From positions 59,442 to 123,441 of the forward strand of contig LVBD01000035.1 of the NCBI GenBank assembly GCA_001604275.1: a DNA stretch of 64,000 nucleotides, read 5' to 3'. The notes under the pieces are model-generated. The model saw only the letters and a program-made list of their open reading frames with translations. It was not told the origin of the DNA and ran no database searches. Below, in pieces: positions 51,817 to 59,834 of the stretch (within the stretch, counting starts at the first letter, position 1; each line of letters starts with the position of its first letter). The DNA comes from Spirochaetales bacterium Spiro_02. GTDB lineage: Bacteria > Spirochaetota > Spirochaetia > Sphaerochaetales > Sphaerochaetaceae. Position numbers and translations under genes: made by a program.

Positions 51817-52563
51817 ATGAACGCTTTCAAGAGAATGAAGAACATCATCGATTCAAATCTCAATTCCACACTCGACAAGATGGAAGACCCGCAGAAGATG
51901 ATCCGCCTCATGATCTCCGAACTAGAGGAGACACTGGCCAAGGCACGGACCTCGCTGGCCACCCGCATCGCCGACAAGGCCGCCCGCACCGAAGAGAAGC
52001 GTGAACTCGAAGCCTCGCTTCGCCGCTGGGAGGACCGGGCGAAACTGGCCGTGGAGAAAGGCCGCGACGACCTCGCCCGCGAAGCTTTGGGTGAAAAGAA
52101 ACATGTCGCCCAGCGCCTGCAGGCTCTGAATGACGAACTCGCCCAGTATGAAGGCATCATCGCCAGCCAGCGGGACCAGATCGTCAAGCTAGAAGAAAAA
52201 CTCCAGGAAATCCGGGACAAGGAACGGACCCTGGTCGCCCGCGCCTATCATGCAAAGGAGAAGAAGAAAGTCGTCGAGACGCTGCGCGAATCGGACAGCA
52301 GCGCGATGTGCCAGAAATTCTCCGACCTTGAGGCGAAGATCGAGCGGATGGAGGCGGACGCCGAGATGGCCGGCTTCACCGGCACAAAAGGCACCGAGGC
52401 GCAGTTCGCCGAAATGGAACGCAACGATGAGATCGAAGCCGAACTGAACAAGCTCAAGGCCGCGATGGCTTCCCCCAAGGCCGCCGACAAGGCTTCTGCC
52501 GACAAGCCCAAAACCGCCGGCGACACCGACAAGACCGCGTCGAAGAAGAACGAGGAGAAATAA
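51817..52563 (+). CDS. pspA: PspA/IM30 family membrane stress protein, copy 1
   Basis: A 248-residue coiled-coil PspA/IM30 protein that binds and stabilises the inner membrane under stress. Typical segments are FKRMKNIIDSNLNSTLDKMEDPQKMIRLMI, AKLAVEKGRDDLAREAL and FSDLEAKIERMEADAEM. A low-complexity tail rich in Ala, Lys and Asp (KAADKASADKPKTAGDTD) follows residue about 220 and is absent from copy 2. The ATG has GAAGGAG upstream. It has a sigma-54 promoter and is followed by a pspC gene. Confidence 0.93.
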   Translation: MNAFKRMKNIIDSNLNSTLDKMEDPQKMIRLMISELEETLAKARTSLATRIADKAARTEEKRELEASLRRWEDRAKLAVEKGRDDLAREALGEKKHVAQRLQALNDELAQYEGIIASQRDQIVKLEEKLQEIRDKERTLVARAYHAKEKKKVVETLRESDSSAMCQKFSDLEAKIERMEADAEMAGFTGTKGTEAQFAEMERNDEIEAELNKLKAAMASPKAADKASADKPKTAGDTDKTASKKNEEK

Positions 52564-52565
52564 CG

Positions 52566-52832
52566 ATGGCATCATCCTATAGAGAACGACGCGAATACAG
52601 GGACTACGACGGTTCCTGGAGATACGAAGAACGGACATACGACCATATCCCGCTCCGCCGTTCCCGCCATGGGCTGGTGTTTGGAGTATGCCAGGGTTTT
52701 GCAAACTGGTCGGGCATCCCTGTCGGGCTGCTGCGCATCGGCTTTGTGATCGCACTGATCTGCACCGGTTTCTTTCCTCTCGGCTTCGCCTATCTGGTAG
52801 CGGCCATCGTCATGAAACCGGAACGGTATTAA
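52566..52832 (+). CDS. pspC: PspC domain protein, short
   Basis: An 88-residue PspC-domain membrane protein. After a charged N-terminus, LRRSRHGLVFGVCQGFANWSGIPVGLLRIGF leads into one long hydrophobic segment ending VAAIVMKPERY. PspC proteins sense or transmit membrane stress. Its start is 2 bp after the pspA stop, so the two are translationally coupled. Confidence 0.92.
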   Translation: MASSYRERREYRDYDGSWRYEERTYDHIPLRRSRHGLVFGVCQGFANWSGIPVGLLRIGFVIALICTGFFPLGFAYLVAAIVMKPERY

Positions 52833-53121
52833 TCTACAGCGAACCGGTCCGCGACGCATCCGCAATGCGGCAATGTGTCCGGATCGGGCAGCCGCCCTTT
52901 TCGGGGGCTGTTTCAAAACCGTTTCTTCCGCAATAGTTTTGGACAGCCCCCCATTATATAACGAAGCAGCGGCACTCATTCCGGACATTGAGGCGTCACA
53001 AACCGTAACCGACTACCTCAATGGAATCGACGCGCCGTCACCACGATCCTCGACGGACAGACCCAGGAGAGATCAGTCCAGGGCCTGATCGGGAGTAAGA
53101 CCGAACAACCAGGAACACGAT
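52833..53121. other. Intergenic region after the first psp operon
   Basis: About 290 bases with no convincing gene. It holds the palindrome at 52903-52951 and a short open stretch reading AALIPDIEASQTVTDYLNGID that cannot be assigned. Confidence 0.45.
52903..52951. repeat. IS-end-like inverted repeat
   Basis: GGGGGCTGT-TT-CAAAAC and GTTTTG-G-ACAGCCCCC around 16 bases. Such GGGGCTGT...CAAAA ends resemble insertion-sequence termini, so this may be an end-to-end scar or a miniature element. It could also act as a terminator. Confidence 0.5.
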
Positions 53122-53838
53122 ATGAACGGACACCCTCGGATACATGATGGCGAACTCTTGGTCGTTTCCCACGCCTCCACTATCGCCGCGCAACCGTCCG
53201 CATACAAGGCCGGGCACTTCGCGATCCTGCTCATCTGTTCATTTTTCGTCGGAGCGATGATGGGCGTCATCGTCGAGACCGCCTGGGGCGCGATACGTTT
53301 CGGAGTTCTGGAACGACGAAGCGGCCTGCTGTTCTTCCCTTTCATCAACCCGGTCTACGGAGCAGGAGCGATGATTCTGACGATTGTCGGCCGCAAAACG
53401 AAGGACAACATCCCGCACGCATTCATCGTCTCGACAATCTGCGGAGCCACTTTGGAATACACGATCTCGCTACTACAGGAACAGTTGACAGGAAGCATCT
53501 CATGGGACTACTCGGACATCGCCGGCAACATCGGGGGACGGATCCACCCGTTGTATTGTCTGGCGTGGGGAGCGCTGGGATTGCTCTGGATATCGCGTCT
53601 TCTTCCCCATATCGGTCTCCTCGCCCGGAAACTCGACACGACCGGCGGCCGCATCATGGCCATCGTCGCCGTGCTTCTGGTCTGCTTCGACCTTTCCTGC
53701 TCGGCGTTCGCCGTACATCGCTGGACGCAACGAACAGCCGGAACCCAGGCCGACACCCCGCTCGAATCCTACTTCGACACACGCTACGACGACGCCACCA
53801 TGCGCAGATACTACCCGAACCTCCGCATCCTACCGTAG
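53122..53838 (+). CDS. CmpB-type putative ABC transporter permease (PF06541-like) membrane protein
   Basis: A 238-residue membrane protein with about five hydrophobic segments, matching the so-called ABC_trans_CmpB family. The conserved features are FVGAMMGVIVETAWG, ERRSGLLFFPFINPVYGAGAM and ISWDYSDIAGNIGGRIHPLYCLAWGALG. Despite the name, a transport role is not established. The start has CCAGGAAC upstream. It stands between psp genes but is not obviously part of them. Confidence 0.8.
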   Translation: MNGHPRIHDGELLVVSHASTIAAQPSAYKAGHFAILLICSFFVGAMMGVIVETAWGAIRFGVLERRSGLLFFPFINPVYGAGAMILTIVGRKTKDNIPHAFIVSTICGATLEYTISLLQEQLTGSISWDYSDIAGNIGGRIHPLYCLAWGALGLLWISRLLPHIGLLARKLDTTGGRIMAIVAVLLVCFDLSCSAFAVHRWTQRTAGTQADTPLESYFDTRYDDATMRRYYPNLRILP

Positions 53839-53846
53839 GCCCGGTC

Positions 53847-53911
53847 CACACGCCACGCCCACACGTCACGCCCACACGTCACGCCCACACGTCACGCCCA
53901 CACGTCACGCC
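53847..53911 (+). repeat. 13-bp tandem repeat, five copies
   Basis: CACACGTCACGCC four times, preceded by one copy with a T-to-C change. It directly precedes (on the plus strand) the stop-associated element of pspF. Confidence 0.85.
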
Positions 53912-53930
53912 CTCGCACGCCCTGCACTCC

Positions 53931-53952
53931 CGCAATGACCCTACCATGACCC
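53931..53952 (-). repeat. Stop-associated direct repeat (copy 5, after pspF)
   Basis: On the minus strand GGGTCATGGTA then GGGTCATTGCG; the first G is the last base of the pspF TAG stop codon. Confidence 0.75.
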
Positions 53953-55022
53953 TAATCCATTTTTACCTTAAGCTTGCGGTACAAACCGCGGAACTGATCG
54001 TAGGTCAGCCCCAGCAACTTGGCCGCCTCCCGCTGATTGCCCTCCGCCTGCTCAAGAGCACGACGGAGGAACGAAACATCCAGACGCTCCTTCGCCCCCT
54101 CGTAATCGGAAAGCGGCAGCACATCCATCGGATCCGTCACCACACCCTCCTGACCAGAAACATCGACAGCAACCGGAAGAGCGACCTCCCCATCGGGAAC
54201 CGGGACGGAAGAAGTTTCCAACGAAACCGGAGGACATTTTGCGAACGGATTGGAAAACGGATTGAAATCGACATGGTCGATCAGACGCGATTCTGAACGA
54301 TAGACCGCCCGCTCGACCACATTCTTCAACTCACGGACATTGCCCGGCCACGGATAACGCATCAGCTGCTCCTGTACCGAATCAGAAAGAACCGGCATCT
54401 CCTCTCGACCACATTCCATCGCCATCTTAGCGGCGAAGAAATTGGCGAGCAACAGGATATCGTCGCCACGCTCGCGAAGCGGAGGCAGGAACAGCACCTC
54501 GAACGACAGCCGATCAAGCAGATCTTCCTTGAACTTCCCCTCGGCGCACAACTGGGGCAGATCGGCATTGGTCGCACCCACGATCCGCACATTGGCCTCA
54601 TGAGTCTTGGAAGACCCCACCCGTTCATACGTGCCATATTCGACCACACGCAGAATCTTCTCCTGCACCTCGAGTGGAATCAGCCCAATCTCATCAAGGA
54701 ACAACGTCCCCCCCTCGGCCTCCTCGAAACGCCCCTTGCGTGTCTTCTGCGCACCGGTGAACGCCCCCTGCTCATAGCCGAACAACTCCGTCTCGATCAA
54801 CGACGGCGGCAACGCGGCGCAGTTGACCGTCACCAGACTGTTCTGCCAGCGAGGAGACAAATAATGAAGCCTCGCCGCGGCGATCTCCTTGCCGCTACCC
54901 CGCTCACCCACCACCAGGACGCTCCGGTCCACCGTCGCCGCCCGGCTGAGCCGACGCTGGAAATCCAGGAACACTTCGCTTTCACCCAACGGCTGGGACA
55001 AACGCCCTCTGCCATCGTCCAT
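53952..55022 (-). CDS. pspF: PspF-like sigma-54 activator
   Basis: A 356-residue bacterial enhancer-binding protein with no N-terminal sensory domain, as in PspF. The AAA+ domain has [18 protein letters not shown] (Walker A), [11 protein letters not shown] (the sigma-54-contacting loop) and [10 protein letters not shown] (Walker B). The C-terminal Fis-type helix-turn-helix is [23 protein letters not shown]. It should activate the two sigma-54 promoters at 51737 and 55303 and be held inactive by PspA. The ATG at 55022 has GGAGGGG upstream. It is divergent from pspA copy 2. Confidence 0.93.
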   Translation of the reverse strand: MDDGRGRLSQPLGESEVFLDFQRRLSRAATVDRSVLVVGERGSGKEIAAARLHYLSPRWQNSLVTVNCAALPPSLIETELFGYEQGAFTGAQKTRKGRFEEAEGGTLFLDEIGLIPLEVQEKILRVVEYGTYERVGSSKTHEANVRIVGATNADLPQLCAEGKFKEDLLDRLSFEVLFLPPLRERGDDILLLANFFAAKMAMECGREEMPVLSDSVQEQLMRYPWPGNVRELKNVVERAVYRSESRLIDHVDFNPFSNPFAKCPPVSLETSSVPVPDGEVALPVAVDVSGQEGVVTDPMDVLPLSDYEGAKERLDVSFLRRALEQAEGNQREAAKLLGLTYDQFRGLYRKLKVKMD

Positions 55023-55144
55023 ACGATCCCCCTCCGCGCATCCATTCCGGCGGCATCGCCACGCAACATCACGCGATACGACCGCCCCCATACCATCCGT
55101 TCGATGAACGGCACCGGTTTCATTTTGGCAAAATATACCATTGT

Positions 55145-55161
55145 TTGGTGCAAATTACCAA
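55145..55161. promoter_or_regulatory. Candidate PspF upstream activating site (pspA copy 2)
   Basis: TTGGTGCAAATTACCAA, an inverted repeat matching 51624-51640 in layout. A partly overlapping ACCATTGTTTGGT lies just to its left. It is about 140 bp before the sigma-54 promoter. Confidence 0.65.
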
Positions 55162-55302
55162 TACTTGCGTCCCATCATCATCCGGACGATTCGCAGAAAA
55201 AAAGACAAAAAACCATGCCCACAGCTTGAAAAAGCGCATATTTCATGTATATATAACAAATTGCAAAGCGAATGACTTTTTTATCTCTCCCTGCCCGTTT
55301 TT

Positions 55303-55318
55303 TGGCACGGATACTGCA
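55303..55318 (+). promoter_or_regulatory. Sigma-54 promoter of pspA copy 2
   Basis: TGGCACGGATACTGCA: GG at 55304-55305 and GC at 55316-55317, 10 bases apart, nearly identical to the promoter of copy 1. Confidence 0.87.
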
Positions 55319-55376
55319 ACTAGAACATCGAGAACATACGCAGTCGGACCGACCGGCTGAAAGAGAGGATACGAAC

Positions 55377-56036
55377 ATGGGAGTCTTTTCACGATTCATG
55401 GACATTGTAAATGCCAATATCAACTCGCTGCTCGACAAAGCTGAAGATCCGGAAAAGATGATCAAGCTAATGATGCAGGAAATGGAGGATACGCTGATCG
55501 AGCTCAAGAGCTCCTGCGCGGCCAAGATGGCGGCAAAAGCGAAAGTCGAACGGAACAAGCAGGAACTTGAAGCGCTCATTGCCCGCTGGCAGAGCCGCGC
55601 TGAACTCGCGATCTCCAAAGGCCGCGAGGACCTGGCTCGGGAAGCCCTGATGGAAAAGAAGAAAGCCAACGCCGACTTGCAGAAGATCCACGAGGACATC
55701 GCCAGGTACGAAGAACTGATCAAGAGCAGCAAGGACGACATCAACCAGCTGGAAGAGAAGCTCCAAGGAGTGAAGCAGAAGTACCAGAGCATCGTCGAAC
55801 GCGCCAACCGCGCTCGCGAAGAGCAGGCCGCCAATGAAACGATGCGCAAGGCCACCGACGCCGACACCTTCGCACGGTTCTCCCATATGGAGGACAAGAT
55901 CGACCGGATGCAGGCCGAGAACGACATGAGCCGGACGGGATCCGCCGATCTGGATGCTCGATTCAAGGACCTTGAGGAACTGGACGAGATCGAGGCCGAA
56001 CTCGAAGCGCTGCGCAAGCAGACCGAAGGTAGGTAA
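55377..56036 (+). CDS. pspA: PspA/IM30 family membrane stress protein, copy 2
   Basis: A 219-residue PspA, the usual length of the family. Segments match copy 1: FMDIVNANINSLLDKAEDPEKMIKLMMQEM, ELAISKGREDLAREALMEKK and HMEDKIDRMQAENDM. It ends LEALRKQTEGR without the low-complexity tail of copy 1. The ATG follows AGAGAGGATACGAAC. It heads a five-gene operon with pspB-like, pspC and two DUF4097 genes. Confidence 0.94.
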   Translation: MGVFSRFMDIVNANINSLLDKAEDPEKMIKLMMQEMEDTLIELKSSCAAKMAAKAKVERNKQELEALIARWQSRAELAISKGREDLAREALMEKKKANADLQKIHEDIARYEELIKSSKDDINQLEEKLQGVKQKYQSIVERANRAREEQAANETMRKATDADTFARFSHMEDKIDRMQAENDMSRTGSADLDARFKDLEELDEIEAELEALRKQTEGR

Positions 56037-56042
56037 ACCGCC

Positions 56043-56453
56043 ATGGAAAGCTGGGCGATCATAGCAATCGTGGCGATCGTGTTCGGGAGCATCGTAAGTA
56101 TCGTCAGAGCCGGACTCGACCATGAACTTCAGGAAAAAAAGATGAATGCGGCGCTCCGCCAGCAGGAAATGGAAAGTGGAGTCGCCCCGGGCACCTACAC
56201 CGGCAAGCGGGCACGCAAGCAGGCGGAAAAAGCCTTCAGGACCGCGGCAAAGCAGGAACGCTATAGGCGTCGCCATCATCTGGACGACATCAATGACGAT
56301 ATCGACGAAGACGAAGTAGAAACGGAACGCGAACGTCTGAAAAAGGGCATCGACAACCTCCAGCAGCGAATCGACAACATCGAGATCATCATGAAAAGCC
56401 GCAATGCCAACGGCGGCACGAAGAACGACGATTCGACGCAATCTGGCACGTGA
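56043..56453 (+). CDS. PspB-like membrane-anchored coiled-coil protein
   Basis: A 136-residue protein with one N-terminal membrane anchor (WAIIAIVAIVFGSIVSIV), a strongly charged middle and a C-terminal coiled coil (RERLKKGIDNLQQRIDNIEIIMK). Layout and position between pspA and pspC resemble PspB, but it is longer and similarity in sequence is limited. A role in the stress complex is inferred from context. Confidence 0.65.
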   Translation: MESWAIIAIVAIVFGSIVSIVRAGLDHELQEKKMNAALRQQEMESGVAPGTYTGKRARKQAEKAFRTAAKQERYRRRHHLDDINDDIDEDEVETERERLKKGIDNLQQRIDNIEIIMKSRNANGGTKNDDSTQSGT

Positions 56454-56540
56454 CGTCACGACAGAGGCGCACGGCACCGAACAAAAAAGCCGGGACCTGC
56501 GGCATCGGACAGGCAATCGAGAAAGATAAGGAAAATCATC

Positions 56541-56972
56541 ATGGCAACCAAAAAACTATATAGGTCAAAACACGGCGAGGTCTTCGGAGTCTGCCAGGGC
56601 ATCGCGGACTGGAGGGATCTTCCCGTGGGACCCGTCAGACTCATCGTCCTGCTGGCTATCGTCTTCACCGGCATCTTCCCCGGCGTCGCGATCTATCTGC
56701 TGGCGGCGCTGGTCATCCCTGCGAACCCCTATGAATCGGACCGCCCTTCCGACGGCCGCCGCTCGGATTGGGACTGGCACCGGATGGGACATCGCTCCCG
56801 CCATACCGGTGAAACCGTTCATGGCACGTATGAAAATGATGCGGATGACGCCCGATCGACCGATGAGTTGAAGGAAGAGTACGAACGGCTGAAGAAAAAA
56901 GTTGAGAAAATGGAAGAAGAAATGTTCGACAAAGAGCGCGACTGGGACCAGCGCTTCCATGAGGGATCGTGA
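56541..56972 (+). CDS. pspC: PspC domain protein with C-terminal coiled coil
   Basis: A 143-residue PspC-domain protein. The domain covers LYRSKHGEVFGVCQGIADWRDLPVGPVRLIV and a hydrophobic segment to AALVIPANPY. A hydrophilic linker and a coiled coil (EEYERLKKKVEKMEEEMFDKE) follow, like the PspC C-terminus that contacts PspB. It differs from the short PspC of the first operon, which lacks this tail. GATAAGGAAAATC precedes the ATG. Confidence 0.92.
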   Translation: MATKKLYRSKHGEVFGVCQGIADWRDLPVGPVRLIVLLAIVFTGIFPGVAIYLLAALVIPANPYESDRPSDGRRSDWDWHRMGHRSRHTGETVHGTYENDADDARSTDELKEEYERLKKKVEKMEEEMFDKERDWDQRFHEGS

Positions 56973-56973
56973 C

Positions 56974-57849
56974 ATGCTGAAAGACTCGAAAGCCCTCAAA
57001 CTGACGCTGCTGGCAGTCGTAGTGGTCATCATGATCGTGAGGTTCGTACCAGCTGGCGGCGCCAATCCTGCCCGACAGGAGGTCGTCGCAACGGCTTCCG
57101 CAACGTCCGAACTATCGATCAAGACGATCGGCAGCGACATCCAGATCACCGTCGATCCGACCGCCACGGGCGTCAGCGCCAGGCTTGATTCCCGCAGGCG
57201 CACCGACAGCAAGCTGGTCCTCGATCAGCGGGGCTCCAAGATAACGATCGAAGAGAAGCTCGACCACAAGTGGTTCGGCTTCTCCAGTTCCTCGCCTACG
57301 CTGCTCGTCACGATTCCGCAAGCCTTCACGCTGTCCGGTCTTACCGTCGAAACGGTCTCCGGTGACATCGAGCTCGAAACGAACCTATCCGCTGGCTCCA
57401 CCATCGCGCTCAAAGCGATCAGCGGAGAGATCGACTTCCTGGATCTGAACGCGACGGAAGGAACAGTCCGCATAGCGTCGGTCAGCGGCTCCATAGAAGG
57501 ATATTCGGTATCGGCGAAAAACATCCAGGTCTCGTCCACGAGCGGGGCTATCGAAATCTACCAATATGCGGGACAGAATGTGGAACTGAAAAGCACTAGC
57601 GGCGAGATCTCAGGGGAAGCCGCGATCGGAAGCGGCATCCTGACGGCAGGAACCATCAGCGGGGAAATCGACCTGTATCTAGCGCCTGATACAGATGCAA
57701 GAATACAGGCGACCTCAATCTCCGGATCCATCCAGCTCGGAGGGGAATCGACGCCACGCGCTGAAAAAAGCGCGAACGCCAGTCTCCGAAGCGGTACGGG
57801 GCTGGTCGAAGCCAAGACGACCAGCGCAGACATATCGATCCATTGGTAA
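56974..57849 (+). CDS. DUF4097 (LiaG-like) beta-helix membrane-anchored protein
   Basis: A 291-residue protein with an N-terminal membrane anchor (LTLLAVVVVIMIVRFV) and a DUF4097 repeat region. The region has a repeating Ser-Gly-Asp/Glu-Ile pattern: VETVSGDIELET, KAISGEIDFLDL, ASVSGSIEGYS, SSTSGAIEIY, KSTSGEISGE, GTISGEIDLY and TSISGSIQLG. Such domains (LiaG, adhesin-like) form a right-handed beta-helix outside the membrane and recur in envelope-stress operons. The start one base after the pspC stop has GAGGG upstream. Confidence 0.82.
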   Translation: MLKDSKALKLTLLAVVVVIMIVRFVPAGGANPARQEVVATASATSELSIKTIGSDIQITVDPTATGVSARLDSRRRTDSKLVLDQRGSKITIEEKLDHKWFGFSSSSPTLLVTIPQAFTLSGLTVETVSGDIELETNLSAGSTIALKAISGEIDFLDLNATEGTVRIASVSGSIEGYSVSAKNIQVSSTSGAIEIYQYAGQNVELKSTSGEISGEAAIGSGILTAGTISGEIDLYLAPDTDARIQATSISGSIQLGGESTPRAEKSANASLRSGTGLVEAKTTSADISIHW

Positions 57850-57988
57850 AGCCCGACATACATTCGTGACGAACCGGATTCCGGTACGGACGACGGGGCG
57901 GAACACGATTCTCCCTCGCCTCGTTTTTCATTCACGGAGCAAGGCAAGGGCCGACATCCACCGAACCTACGGCAGGAGAAACACCATC

Positions 57989-58408
57989 ATGCAGGAAACG
58001 ACACCCCAAAGAGGAGTCATCCCGATCACGGATGACATGGACATTGTCATCAGAACTGTAAGCAACGATATCAGGATCGTCAAAGATCCGAATGCGACGA
58101 AACTGGAAGCGAAGCTCAACGGAATCGCTCCGATGCGCTGCAAGCTGTCGCTGCTGACCGACGGCAGGACGGCCATCATCGACGTACGTCTGCCGTTGAC
58201 CGATCTGTTCGGATTCTTCTCGTTCATATCCCAACGGCTGACTGTCGTAGTCCCGGCATCGCATTCTCCGGCACGGATCAGCATTTCCAGCACAAGCGGC
58301 GACATAGAATTGCCAAGGGAATTCGATATACCGCACGGCAACACGAAGACAAACGGTACGATACGGATCGAAAACCCAGCTCGTGCCATCGATGAATCGG
58401 CATCCTGA
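57989..58408 (+). CDS. Short DUF4097-like protein
   Basis: A 139-residue protein with one clear copy of the same repeat (ISISSTSGDIELPREF) and an N-terminal part (VIRTVSNDIRIVKDPNATKLEAKL) parallel to the upstream DUF4097 protein (IKTIGSDIQITVDPTATGVSARL). It lacks a membrane anchor and most of the repeats, so it looks like a shortened duplicate of its neighbour. It starts 140 bp downstream, with AGGAG about 11 bases before the ATG. Function unknown. Confidence 0.6.
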   Translation: MQETTPQRGVIPITDDMDIVIRTVSNDIRIVKDPNATKLEAKLNGIAPMRCKLSLLTDGRTAIIDVRLPLTDLFGFFSFISQRLTVVVPASHSPARISISSTSGDIELPREFDIPHGNTKTNGTIRIENPARAIDESAS

Positions 58409-58420
58409 TTTTCGCATATT

Positions 58421-58511
58421 TGTTGCAATAATGTTGCATTAATATACAACCAATTCGACTTTCTTCCAATAATTCTGTATATTGTTGCATTTTTTTCGTA
58501 TACTTGTTGCA
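58421..58511 (+). repeat. Four TGTTGCA heptamers upstream of carA
   Basis: TGTTGCA at 58421, 58432, 58483 and 58505. The first two are 11 bp apart and the last two 22 bp apart, so members of each pair lie on the same face of the helix. The last overlaps the carA -35. They look like binding sites of an unidentified regulator. Confidence 0.6.
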
Positions 58512-58536
58512 CAAGACCGTTGTTTTGCGATATGAT
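58507..58536 (+). promoter_or_regulatory. Promoter of carAB
   Basis: TTGCAC (58507-58512), 18 bp, TATGAT (58531-58536). Transcription would start near 58543, giving a leader of about 60 nt. Confidence 0.65.
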
Positions 58537-58602
58537 CCAGTCAATTTGGACAAACGGGAGGAATCCCCTTCCGCAAGGCCCATATGAAGGCAGGTTCTCC
58601 AC

Positions 58603-59817
58603 ATGGACACGACGTTCCTAGTGCTTGATGACGGTACCGTTCTCAAGGGTGTCGGATTCGGAGCCGCGGCTCCCTATTGCGATCAGCTGCAGGAAATGAT
58701 GTTTCCTGCCGGCGAAGTTGTTTTCAACACCAGCATGACCGGATATCCGGAGATTCTCTCCGACCCATCCTACAATGGACAGATGGTGGTAATGACCTAC
58801 CCGCATATCGGCAACTACGGATGCGACCCAGCATGGGCGGAAAGCACCCTTTCCGGTGGAGGCATCCATGCAACGGCGCTGATCGTCCGCCAAGCATACA
58901 ACGGGCCCATCCCCCCCGGAAGAATCGCATTGGATCGATATCTCAAGGAGAACGGCACCTGCGCGATCTCCGGAGTCGATACCCGATTCCTCACCATCCA
59001 TCTGAGAACCTATGGCGCAAGAAACGGCCTGCTCGTGCGAAGCCGCCACAACGCACTCGAAGGAACGGAACTTGTTGCGGCGCTGCAGGCGGTGCGCTCG
59101 TTCCCATCCATCACCGAACGAAATCTGATCGACGGCGTCACGGTACGACGGACGATCATCGACCCTAGTTTGGGACCAGGAACCACATTGCCGCCGAAAC
59201 ACAGCGACCTGCGGTTCGCCGTCATCGACTACGGCATCAAGAAATCGATCATCAACGAACTATACAAACGGAACATCGCCGTCACGCTGCTCGGAGCGAA
59301 CGCCACAGCCAAGGAGATCCTGAGCCTGGAACCGACCGTAGATGCGGTATTCCTCTCCAACGGTCCGGGCGATCCGGCGTTGCTGCAGGACGCGGTGACC
59401 ATGGCGAGGGAGATCGTCGGCAAACTGCCGCTGGTCGGCATCTGCTTGGGTCACCAGTTGATCACCTGGGCCTTGGGCGGAAAAACCGTGAAAATGAAAT
59501 TCGGCCATCATGGAGGCAACCATCCGGTCCGGGACCAACTTACCGGCAACGTGTTCGTCACCAGCCAGAACCATGGCTTCATGACCGATCCGAGTACGAT
59601 CGGAGACGATATCCAAGTCTGGTTCACCAATGCGAACGATGGCTCAATCGAAGGTATCTACCATAAAAAACTCCCGGTCATGTCGGTCCAATACCATCCA
59701 GAAGCCTCTCCCGGACCTCAGGACGCAACATGGATATTCGACCGATTCATCGCCTGCGCACGGACAGGCTGCACGACAGGCGATACCGCCGACGCTCAGC
59801 CAGACAGCACGAAATAG
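58603..59817 (+). CDS. carA: Carbamoyl-phosphate synthase small subunit
   Basis: A 404-residue glutamine amidotransferase subunit supplying ammonia to CarB for carbamoyl phosphate (pyrimidines, arginine). The N-terminal domain has VLDDGTVLKGVGFGA, GEVVFNTSMTGYPEILSDPSY and ISGVDTRFLTIHLR. The class I amidotransferase has SNGPGDP, the catalytic Cys in GICLGHQL and the His/Glu in VQYHPEASPGP. The C-terminal 25 residues are extra. Directly followed by carB. Confidence 0.96.
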   Translation: MDTTFLVLDDGTVLKGVGFGAAAPYCDQLQEMMFPAGEVVFNTSMTGYPEILSDPSYNGQMVVMTYPHIGNYGCDPAWAESTLSGGGIHATALIVRQAYNGPIPPGRIALDRYLKENGTCAISGVDTRFLTIHLRTYGARNGLLVRSRHNALEGTELVAALQAVRSFPSITERNLIDGVTVRRTIIDPSLGPGTTLPPKHSDLRFAVIDYGIKKSIINELYKRNIAVTLLGANATAKEILSLEPTVDAVFLSNGPGDPALLQDAVTMAREIVGKLPLVGICLGHQLITWALGGKTVKMKFGHHGGNHPVRDQLTGNVFVTSQNHGFMTDPSTIGDDIQVWFTNANDGSIEGIYHKKLPVMSVQYHPEASPGPQDATWIFDRFIACARTGCTTGDTADAQPDSTK

Positions 59818-59834
59818 GACGGAAGGAGAACGAA

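Noticed and set aside
58540..58602. PyrR-type or other attenuator in the carA leader
   Set aside because: No terminator hairpin with a T-run and no PyrR-binding consensus is present in the short leader.
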